Shown here in pieces: positions 1 to 5,665 of a DNA stretch of 5,665 bases. Made by a program: the position numbers and the translations under genes. The stretch lies in NCBI GenBank assembly GCA_964492555.1, contig CAZBKQ010000090.1, positions 1-5,665 on the forward strand. Reading direction: 5' to 3'. Each line of letters starts with the position of its first letter. Within the stretch, counting starts at the first letter, position 1. The notes below the pieces were generated by a model. That model saw only the letters and a program-made list of their open reading frames with translations. It was not told where the DNA came from and searched no databases. This DNA is from GCA-2709075 sp964492555. GTDB lineage: Bacteria; Pseudomonadota; Alphaproteobacteria; MPNO01; UBA2964.

Positions 1-2
1 GC

Positions 3-1043
3 GAAATGTTGCCGCGGTTGGCGGAACAGGATGGGCTGGTCCTGACCGTCCTGCTGCACCGCGACCAGCGTGAACAATTTGATTTTTCCGGCGCGCCGGT
101 CGCGATCGAGATAGCCGATTTCAAGCCGGGCCGGTTGCGCGAACTCTTCTGGGAACAGACCCGCCTGCCGTCGGTCGCCCGCCGCCTGGGGGCCGATATC
201 GTTTTTTCGCCGGCTAATTTCGGTCCCTTGACCGGCCCGCCCTCGGTCATCCTGTTCCGCAACGCGCTGGAAGTAGGCGATCATGACCGGCGACCGTCGA
301 AAATTCTGTACTGGCTCGCCCTTTCCGCGATGACACGGCTTTCGGGCATGCGGGCGCAAAAAATTATCGCTGTCTCTGAATATGCCGGGTCGGCGCTTGC
401 CGGGAATTCAACAGGAATAAGGCGAAAAATCTCGGTCATTCATCATGGGGTTTCTCCCAATTTTCGACCGGCGGAAAATCCGCCTGAAAAGCAAGAAAAG
501 TTCCTTCTCGCCGTCGGCGATATATATATTCAGAAGAATTACCGCGTGTTGATTGAGGCGTTTGCCAAAGTGCATCGGGCTTTTCCGGAACTGGAACTTC
601 GTATCGCCGGCGCACCGTTGGATTCCGCCTATTTCGACAGGCTTCGCGATGATGTTGACCGGCATGGGCTATCGGACTGTGTCCGGTTCCTTGGCCGTCA
701 GGACCGCGCATCCCTCGTCTCGCTCTATCAACAATGCGAAATCTTTCTGTTTCCGTCGCTTGCGGAAACATTCGGCCAGCCGCTGGCCGAGGCAATGGCG
801 TGCGGTGCGCCGGCAATAGCCTCCAACGCCACCGCGATGCCCGAAATCGCCGGGGATGGCGCGCTCCTGTGCAACCCAGGTGATGCGCGTGCGCTCGCGG
901 AGCAAATCGTATCCTTGCTGCGTGACCCCGCACGCCGCGAGGCCCTGTCCCGGGCGGCCCTGCATCGGTCAAATAAATTTTCCTGGGACCGCTGCGCGCG
1001 GGAAACCTGTGCGGTTCTTCTTGATGCGGCGAAGTCTCCCTAG
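3..1043 (+). CDS. Glycosyltransferase, GT4 family (GT-B fold), 5'-partial
   Basis: Probably a cytoplasmic enzyme that transfers a sugar from an activated nucleotide donor during surface polysaccharide (O-antigen or capsule) assembly; donor and acceptor cannot be told from sequence. The frame is open to the left edge, and the first visible Met (base 6) follows an in-frame Glu codon. The usual first beta strand and Gly-rich acceptor loop of GT4 enzymes are missing, so the true start lies upstream. Numbering from that Met, the C-terminal GT4 half is clear: HHGV before the domain linker, a GDIYIQKN donor-phosphate loop (G171, K177, N178), and the E-x7-E motif ETFGQPLAE (E254, E262) followed by AMACG and an AMPEIAGDGA segment. 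345 residues are visible, against about 360-400 for the family. The stop is TAG at 1041. The next glycosyltransferase starts 12 nt later in the same frame, which suggests one operon. Bases 361-540 are unusually AT-rich. Family is confident; specificity is unknown. Confidence 0.9.
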   Translation, partial: EMLPRLAEQDGLVLTVLLHRDQREQFDFSGAPVAIEIADFKPGRLRELFWEQTRLPSVARRLGADIVFSPANFGPLTGPPSVILFRNALEVGDHDRRPSKILYWLALSAMTRLSGMRAQKIIAVSEYAGSALAGNSTGIRRKISVIHHGVSPNFRPAENPPEKQEKFLLAVGDIYIQKNYRVLIEAFAKVHRAFPELELRIAGAPLDSAYFDRLRDDVDRHGLSDCVRFLGRQDRASLVSLYQQCEIFLFPSLAETFGQPLAEAMACGAPAIASNATAMPEIAGDGALLCNPGDARALAEQIVSLLRDPARREALSRAALHRSNKFSWDRCARETCAVLLDAAKSP

Positions 1044-1055
1044 CAATATCCGGCC

Positions 1056-2045
1056 ATGAAAATTCTGTTTTTCTCGGAAAACTTTCCTCCGGAAACAAAT
1101 GCCGCGGCGACACGCGTATATGAACGCGCCTGTTACTGGATAAAGGCCGGCCATGACGTAACGGTCATCACCCAGGCCCCCAACTTTCCCTATGGCAAGA
1201 TTTTCAAAGGATACAGGAACCGGCTCCGCGCGGTAGAGGAAATGGGCGGCATCCGCGTCGTCCGGGTAAAGACCTTCATGGCGTCCAATTCCGGCGTCAT
1301 TCTTCGGACCATCGATTTTCTGAGCTTTATGTTGAGCGGCATTCTGGCCGGGTTGTTCGAGAAAAAGCCGGATGTCGTCATCTCCACCTCGCCCCAGTTT
1401 TTTGTCGCCGTGGCCGGGTGGTTTGTCGGCAAAATGCGGCGGATCCCCTTTGTCTTCGAGCTTGGCGATTTATGGCCCGCCTCTATCGTCGCGGTGGGCG
1501 CGATGGGGCAGGGCTTTCTGTTGCGGCTGGTAGAGAAGCTGGAGCTATATCTATACCGCTCAGCGGCTTGTGTGGTGGCGCTAACGCCGGCGTTCAAAAA
1601 AAACCTGATCGGCCGCGGTATCGATGCCGGAAAAATCGCGGTGGTCATAAACGGCGTCGATTTGCCGAGATACAGACCTGTGCCGCGCGATCGGGAATTT
1701 GCAGAAAAATTATGGCTGACGCGGAACTTCGTCGTCGGGTATGTCGGGACGCTGGGCATGGCGCACGGCCTTGAAAACGTCTTGGCGGCGGCGCATCACG
1801 CCCGCGAGGAACCCAATATGCGGTTCCTGTTCGCAGGGCCGGGCGCGGTGCGCGAAAGACTGATGAAACTCGCGGATGAGGAAGAGTTGGGCAACGTGGT
1901 GTTCCTGGCCCCGCAGCCCAAGGAAAAGGTACCCGCCGTCTGGAGCCTGTGCGATGTCGCGCTGGTGCATCTGAAGGATTTGCCGGTTTTTGCCGAGGTC
2001 ATCCCGTCGAAGATTTTCGAGGCAATGGCGATGGGCCTGCCCATT
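1056..2045 (+). CDS. WbuB-like glycosyltransferase (GT4), 3' end lost in assembly gap
   Basis: A GT-B glycosyltransferase resembling WbuB, the putative FucNAc transferase of E. coli O-antigen clusters; probably adds an N-acetyl deoxyhexosamine to a lipid-linked oligosaccharide at the inner membrane face. The start ATG gives the family N-terminus MKILFFSENFPPE. Family-like segments follow: NFPYGKIFKGY, TSPQFFVAVAGW, FELGDLWPASIVAVGAMG, VALTPAFKKNLIGRGI and VVINGVDL. GYVGTLGMAHGLENVL forms the donor-site loop. The E-x7-E motif EVIPSKIFE (E314, E322) lies just before the break. The 330 visible residues end at MGLPI; homologues are about 400 long, so roughly 65-75 residues are missing. The frame that continues through the N run to 2249 is spurious, because the bases after the gap encode the next gene in another frame. 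No clear Shine-Dalgarno precedes the ATG, so translation may be coupled to the upstream gene. Family firm; WbuB assignment likely but from memory, so no gene symbol is given. Confidence 0.88.
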
Positions 2046-2145
2046 NNNNNNNNNNNNNNNNNNNNNNNNNNNNNNNNNNNNNNNNNNNNNNNNNNNNNNN
2101 NNNNNNNNNNNNNNNNNNNNNNNNNNNNNNNNNNNNNNNNNNNNN
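2046..2145. other. Assembly gap (exactly 100 N)
   Basis: A run of exactly 100 N, the conventional placeholder for a scaffold gap of unknown size. It removes the C-terminus of the WbuB-like glycosyltransferase and the N-terminus of the SDR gene. Missing family length (about 65-75 plus about 20 residues) implies at least about 250-290 bp of real sequence, more than the 100 shown. A further gene could also be hidden here. Confidence 0.97.
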
Positions 2146-3060
2146 GCGGTTTGCGAGGCGGGCAAACGGGCCGGCCACCAGATGATCGCCTGCCGGCGCG
2201 CCGGCGGAGAAGCCGATTCCGTCCGCATTGTCGCCGATATCACGGATGAATCGGGCCTTGCCGAAGCGATGGCGGAGTGTGAGACGGTAATCCACCTGGT
2301 TGCGCGAACGCATGTTTTACGGGAAACGGAATCCGACCCGCTTTCCGCTTATCGCTTGGTCAATGTCGCAGGCACCAAAGCCGTCGCTGAAGCGGCGCGC
2401 CGGGCGGATGTGCGGCGCATCGTTTTCATGAGCTCGATCAAGGTCAATGGCGAACAGACCGGGGAGGCCCCTTATACCGAGAAATCTCCACCCGCGCCGG
2501 AAGACGCCTATGGCGAGACAAAGCTGGAAGCGGAATCCGTCCTCCGCGAGGCGTGCGAGCGCGCGCAAATTGACTGGGTTATCCTGCGCCCGCCGCTTGT
2601 TTACGGACCTGGTGTCGGCGGTAATTTCCGCGCCCTCATGGGGCTTTGCGATAGCGGCCTCCCCTTGCCCTTCGGCGGCGCGGCGGAGAACAGGCGCAGC
2701 ATGATCGCGGTGGAAAATCTGGCGTCCGCCGCGCTATGCGCCGCGACCCATCCCGCCGCGCCGGGAAAGGTCTTTCTGGTCCGCGATGGTAGCGACCTGT
2801 CAACGGCGGCGCTTATCCGCGCGCTTCGGAGCGCGATGGGCCGCCGGGCGCGCCTGTTGCCCATCCCGGCGGGTCTGATGCGGATGGCGCTTGCCGCAGC
2901 CGGCAAAAGCGCCATCGCGCGTCGGTTGTTCGGGTCCCTCCAGATAAACGACTCCCTTATCCGCGAGACACTCGGCTGGCGCCCGGTTCTGGATACGAAA
3001 ACCGCCCTGGCCCGAACCGCAGAGGCCTGGCGCGCAGCAAAAATTCAGCAGGCCGAATAG
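2146..3060 (+). CDS. WbpV/WreQ-like NAD(P)-dependent SDR, probable UDP-4-keto-6-deoxy-HexNAc 4-reductase, 5'-partial
   Basis: An extended short-chain dehydrogenase, probably cytoplasmic, likely to reduce the 4-keto-6-deoxy sugar made by a WbpM-type dehydratase to UDP-QuiNAc or UDP-FucNAc. The 304 visible codons begin at about residue 20-22 of a family of roughly 320, so the start Met and the GxxGxxG nucleotide loop are in the gap. Visible landmarks are VADITD (cofactor-binding Asp region), VIHLVARTHV, MSSIKVNGE (2428-2454, with the catalytic Ser), the YxxxK motif (Tyr codon 2509, Lys codon 2521), RPPLVYGPG (2587-2613) and NRRSMIAVENLA. The C-terminus LQINDSLIRETLGWRP is also family-typical. 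SSIKVNGE and PPLVYGPGVGGNF point to the WbpV branch rather than to classical GalE, although annotation pipelines often call such proteins UDP-glucose 4-epimerase. An upstream ATG at 1990 belongs to the glycosyltransferase in another frame and is not its start. Exact product stereochemistry cannot be read from sequence. Confidence 0.87.
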   Translation, partial: AVCEAGKRAGHQMIACRRAGGEADSVRIVADITDESGLAEAMAECETVIHLVARTHVLRETESDPLSAYRLVNVAGTKAVAEAARRADVRRIVFMSSIKVNGEQTGEAPYTEKSPPAPEDAYGETKLEAESVLREACERAQIDWVILRPPLVYGPGVGGNFRALMGLCDSGLPLPFGGAAENRRSMIAVENLASAALCAATHPAAPGKVFLVRDGSDLSTAALIRALRSAMGRRARLLPIPAGLMRMALAAAGKSAIARRLFGSLQINDSLIRETLGWRPVLDTKTALARTAEAWRAAKIQQAE

Positions 3061-3095
3061 GCCGCTTTTCCCCGCAATCCAGGAACTTCCGATTC

Positions 3096-3123
3096 GCCGC
3101 GGCGTATGTGCGCCGCGGCTTTT
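3096..3123 (+). terminator. Rho-independent terminator after the SDR gene
   Basis: A perfect 9-bp GC stem (GCCGCGGCG at 3096-3104 and CGCCGCGGC at 3111-3119) with a 6-nt TATGTG loop is followed directly by TTTT. It starts 35 nt after the SDR stop codon in non-coding sequence. The opposite strand has no T tract after the stem, so it should act only rightward. Four T's is short, so termination may be partial. Confidence 0.72.
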
Positions 3124-3145
3124 GCGTGTTATGGTGCCGCTTCCG

Positions 3146-3173
3146 TTGGCGTTCGCGGAAAATACCGCATAAA
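3146..3173 (+). promoter_or_regulatory. Possible weak sigma70-type promoter for the dehydratase gene
   Basis: TTGGCG (3146-3151) and CATAAA (3168-3173) each match the -35 and -10 consensus at 4 of 6 positions, with a 16-nt spacer, between the terminator and the ATG at 3183. Transcription would start almost at the ATG and give a nearly leaderless message. The case rests mainly on position: a gene after a terminator needs a promoter or readthrough. Chance matches of this quality are common. Confidence 0.2.
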
Positions 3174-3182
3174 GATCTGATC

Positions 3183-5096
3183 ATGAGAGGCATCCGGCAG
3201 AAGATCGCGTTTGCGCATGACATTGTCATGGCGCTGCTGTCCATTCCGGTTTCGCTTTTCCTCAGGTTGGGGCACGACGTCTTCTCCTTCGACCATCAGT
3301 TTATTTTTATCAGCTCCGCGCTGTTCGCCGTCGTCGCCGCGACGATGTTCTGGTCGATGCGGCTTTATGCCGGCATCTGGCGCTATGCGTCGATCAATGA
3401 TCTGGTGGCGATCACCCGGGCAGTCACGCTGGCCATCCTCGTATTCCTGCCCTTGATGTTCCTGTTCAACCGGCTGGAGGCCTTTCCGCGTTCGGCCCTG
3501 GTGATCAACTGGTTCGTACTGATGTCGCTACTGGGCGGCCCGCGCTTTCTGTATCGCCGGTTCAAAGACAGGCGCAGCGGGCGGATCAATGGACCCGATG
3601 CCGCCAGCCGCGTGCCGGTATTGCTGGTCGGCGCCGGCGATGCCTCTGAAATGTTCATCCGGGCATTGGCGCGCAATCGCAACGCGGCCTATCGCGTGGT
3701 CGGGATCGTCGATGAAAAAGGTCATCGGGTCGGACGCAACATTCACGGCGTCCATGTCCGGGGAACGCTGGACGACATTCCGGCAATTCTGTCGCGTCTG
3801 ACACAGGAAGGCGAGCGGCCGCAACGGCTGATTATCACCAAGGACAAATTTGAAAAAGACGCGATGCAACGGCTCGTCGCGCTCTCCGACGAGCTGGGGA
3901 TTCCGCTGGCGCGTATGCCGCGCCTGACTGATTTCCGCAGCGAAGCGCCCGCCGGTGCCGAAATCCGGGCCGTGGCGATCGAAGATGTACTGGGGCGACC
4001 GCAACAGGTTCTGGACCGTGCCAGCATGAAGGCGCTGATCGAAGGCAAGCGCGTTCTGGTGACCGGCGCCGGCGGCACAATCGGCGGCGAACTTTCGCGT
4101 CAGGCGGCCGCCTTCGGCCCGGCGCGGCTTTGCCTTCTGGATAATTCGGAATATGCGCTTTACGAAATCGATCAGGAGATCGGATCGGAATTTTCGGCCA
4201 TCGACCACAGCGCCATAATTGCCGATGTGCGTGACGCGGATCGACTCAATGGCGTTATCGCGGCGGAAAAGCCGGATCTCGTCTTTCACGCGGCAGCGCT
4301 AAAACACGTTCCAATTGTCGAGGCGCATCCGGCGGAAGGGGTGCTGACCAACGTGCTCGGCACACGGATCGTGGCGGAGGCCTGCGCCGCAAATGATGTC
4401 GGCGCGATGGTACTGATATCAACCGACAAGGCGGTCAACCCGACCAGCATCATGGGCGCGACAAAACGGATCGCGGAGAGCTGGTGCCAGGCGCTGGCGC
4501 TGGAAGCAGCGGCGGCGGATGACGGCACGCGCTTTATCGCCGTGCGTTTCGGCAATGTGCTGGGCTCCACCGGATCGGTCGTCCCGCTATTCCAGAAGCA
4601 GCTTGCCCGGGGCGGGCCGCTCACCGTTACCCATCCGGACATGAAGCGATATTTCATGACGGTGCGGGAGGCGGTCGAGCTGGTGTTGGAAGCCACCGTG
4701 CTGGGATCACGTTCCGATTCCGCCGCCGGGCGGATATATGTGCTGGATATGGGCGAGCCGGTAAAGATCGTCGATCTGGCGCGGCAGATGATCCTCTTGT
4801 CCGGTCTGCGCCCCGAGGAAGACATCAAGATCGAGTTCACCGGGCTGCGCCCGGGCGAAAAGCTGTTTGAGGAAATTTTTCACGATTCGGAGCCGCCCGG
4901 AAAAACCGAGTATGACGGCATCATGCTGGCGGCGCCGCGCACCGGCGAAAAGGAAGCCGTCGCCGAGTTTATCAACCGGCTGGTCGCGGCGGCGCGCGAA
5001 AACGACACGGATCGGATCATCGAACTGATCCGTGCGCATGTCCCCGAATTTCAACCCGAAACCGGCGGTCCGATCCGGATCGTCGCGTCCAGCTAA
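3183..5096 (+). CDS. WbpM/CapD/PglF-type membrane nucleotide-sugar 4,6-dehydratase
   Basis: A membrane-anchored SDR that most likely converts UDP-GlcNAc to UDP-4-keto-6-deoxy-GlcNAc, the first step towards QuiNAc, FucNAc or bacillosamine-type sugars. From the ATG at 3183 it is 637 residues, close to usual WbpM/CapD size. Four predicted membrane helices lie near residues 8-29, 40-60, 77-96 and 104-122, with the family signatures LYAGIWRYASINDL and LEAFPRS. A first Rossmann domain carries VGAGDAS (G150). The catalytic domain has GAGGTIG (G295, G298, G301), STDKAVNP (S413, T414, D415, K416) and M424-GAT-K428, so Met replaces the usual SDR Tyr, as known for WbpM and PglF. LRPGEKLFEE lies near the C-terminus. 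A GTG start at 3108 was rejected because it sits in the terminator loop and adds a basic, non-family leader; the ATG has only a weak AAAG 8 nt upstream. The gene follows the WbpV-like gene and precedes purH by 18 nt. Substrate is inferred from family. Confidence 0.93.
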   Translation: MRGIRQKIAFAHDIVMALLSIPVSLFLRLGHDVFSFDHQFIFISSALFAVVAATMFWSMRLYAGIWRYASINDLVAITRAVTLAILVFLPLMFLFNRLEAFPRSALVINWFVLMSLLGGPRFLYRRFKDRRSGRINGPDAASRVPVLLVGAGDASEMFIRALARNRNAAYRVVGIVDEKGHRVGRNIHGVHVRGTLDDIPAILSRLTQEGERPQRLIITKDKFEKDAMQRLVALSDELGIPLARMPRLTDFRSEAPAGAEIRAVAIEDVLGRPQQVLDRASMKALIEGKRVLVTGAGGTIGGELSRQAAAFGPARLCLLDNSEYALYEIDQEIGSEFSAIDHSAIIADVRDADRLNGVIAAEKPDLVFHAAALKHVPIVEAHPAEGVLTNVLGTRIVAEACAANDVGAMVLISTDKAVNPTSIMGATKRIAESWCQALALEAAAADDGTRFIAVRFGNVLGSTGSVVPLFQKQLARGGPLTVTHPDMKRYFMTVREAVELVLEATVLGSRSDSAAGRIYVLDMGEPVKIVDLARQMILLSGLRPEEDIKIEFTGLRPGEKLFEEIFHDSEPPGKTEYDGIMLAAPRTGEKEAVAEFINRLVAAARENDTDRIIELIRAHVPEFQPETGGPIRIVASS

Positions 5097-5102
5097 GACA
5101 CA

Positions 5103-5110
5103 GAGAAAGG
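5103..5110 (+). promoter_or_regulatory. Shine-Dalgarno site of purH
   Basis: GAGAAAGG ends 4 nt before the ATG at 5115 and is the clearest ribosome binding site in the window. It lies in the 18-nt gap after the dehydratase stop. It fixes the purH start and indicates independent translation initiation, even if the transcript is shared. Confidence 0.6.
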
Positions 5111-5114
5111 CCTG

Positions 5115-5665
5115 ATGAGTATTTCCCGCGCATTGATTTCCGTATCCGACAAATCCGGTCTGGAGGAGCTGGGACGCTTCCTGCAGGAACACGGCGTCGA
5201 AATCCTGTCCACCGGTGGTTCCGCCAAGGCCCTGCAGGATGCCGGCGTCGCGGTGAAGGAGGTCGGCGACCATACCGGCTTTCCGGAGATCATGGATGGG
5301 CGGGTGAAGACCCTGCATCCCAAAATTCATGGCGGGCTGCTGGCGCGGCGCGATCTGCAATCGCATATGGATGCGATGGACGAACATGACATCGCCCCGA
5401 TCGATTTGCTGGTAGTCAATCTCTATCCGTTCGAGGCGACGGTCGCCAAGGGCGCCGATTTCGAAACCTGTATCGAAAACATAGATATCGGCGGGCCCGC
5501 CCTGATCCGCGCGGCATCGAAAAACCATGACAGCGTAACGGTCGTCACCGACCCCGCCGATTACGACATCGTCATGGCGGAGATGCGCGACAATGGCGGG
5601 GATACCACCAGCGAAACCCGCCGCCGGCTGGCCGCCGCCGCCTATGCGCGAACCGGCGCCTATGA
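5115..5665 (+). CDS. purH: Bifunctional AICAR formyltransferase / IMP cyclohydrolase PurH, 3'-partial
   Basis: PurH carries out the last two steps of de novo purine synthesis in the cytoplasm: formylation of AICAR with 10-formyl-THF, then ring closure of FAICAR to IMP. The visible 183 codons cover most of the N-terminal IMP cyclohydrolase (MGS-like) domain. Landmarks are ISVSDKSG (8-15), STGG (32-35), GRVKTLHPKIHGG (62-74), VVNLYPF (100-106) and ENIDIGGPALIRAASKNH (121-138). K65, Y104, D124 and K136 fall where catalytic residues of this domain are known in animal ATIC (K66, Y104, D125, K137 in human, from memory). Full proteins are about 510-530 residues, so the AICAR transformylase domain lies beyond the right edge; the window stops inside the codon after Y183. 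The start is supported by the SD at 5103-5110 and by the family N-terminus. It lies 18 nt after the dehydratase with no terminator between, so co-transcription is likely. Confidence 0.97.
   Translation, partial: MSISRALISVSDKSGLEELGRFLQEHGVEILSTGGSAKALQDAGVAVKEVGDHTGFPEIMDGRVKTLHPKIHGGLLARRDLQSHMDAMDEHDIAPIDLLVVNLYPFEATVAKGADFETCIENIDIGGPALIRAASKNHDSVTVVTDPADYDIVMAEMRDNGGDTTSETRRRLAAAAYARTGAY

Noticed and set aside
470..484. Small inverted repeat GGCGGA-AAA-TCCGCC
   Set aside because: It lies inside the first glycosyltransferase coding sequence, the loop is only 3 nt, and no T run follows, so it is not a credible terminator.
436..1113. 225-codon frame on the minus strand opposite the first glycosyltransferase
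   Set aside because: It is antisense to a clear GT4 gene, has no recognisable family features, and is rich in Arg, Pro and His as expected for a shadow of GC-rich coding DNA.
2192..2205. Perfect 14-bp palindrome GCCGGCGCGCCGGC close to the gap edge
   Set aside because: It is fully explained as SDR coding sequence in GC-rich DNA and has no T tract. It may have contributed to the assembly break, but nothing marks it as a regulatory site.
3108..3182. GTG start that would lengthen the dehydratase by 25 residues
   Set aside because: The GTG lies within the loop of the terminator hairpin, the added leader is basic and Cys/Trp-rich without family likeness, and the ATG at 3183 gives the expected start just before the first membrane helix.
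3528..4289. 253-codon minus-strand frame inside the dehydratase gene
   Set aside because: It lies fully antisense to a strongly supported gene and has no family signature.
4707..5528. 273-codon minus-strand frame spanning the dehydratase-purH junction
   Set aside because: It overlaps two confident genes on the other strand and its translation shows no motif I recognise; long antisense frames are common in GC-rich genomes.

Overview
The window looks like a draft or metagenomic contig from a GC-rich Gram-negative bacterium, most likely an alphaproteobacterium. Base composition, the style of the proteins and the WbpV/WbpM-type surface-sugar genes suggest this, but there is no rRNA or other strong taxonomic marker, so the assignment is an inference. 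All genes read left to right (+ strand).

Bases 3-2045 hold two GT-B (GT4-type) glycosyltransferases. The first has lost its N-terminus to the window edge. The second is a WbuB-like enzyme whose last fifth is lost in a run of exactly 100 N (2046-2145). After the gap, 2146-3060 encodes nearly all of a WbpV/WreQ-like NAD(P)-dependent SDR, probably a UDP-4-keto-6-deoxy-HexNAc 4-reductase. A strong intrinsic-terminator hairpin (3096-3123) follows its stop. A membrane-bound WbpM/CapD/PglF-type nucleotide-sugar 4,6-dehydratase then runs from 3183 to 5096. Only 18 nt later the purine gene purH begins at 5115 and runs off the right edge.

Working model: the WbpM-like enzyme converts UDP-GlcNAc to the 4-keto-6-deoxy sugar. 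The WbpV-like enzyme reduces this to UDP-QuiNAc or UDP-FucNAc. The two glycosyltransferases help assemble an O-antigen or capsule repeat that uses such a sugar. The initiating phosphoglycosyltransferase, flippase and polymerase are not visible; they could lie outside the window or in the gap. purH is a housekeeping gene that marks the right border of the polysaccharide block.

I see no mobile element, tRNA, rRNA, CRISPR array or toxin/defence gene, and nothing that amounts to an undescribed system. The main points of interest are the assembly gap, which creates deceptive fused reading frames; the terminator that separates two genes of one short pathway; and the very close wbpM-purH junction.
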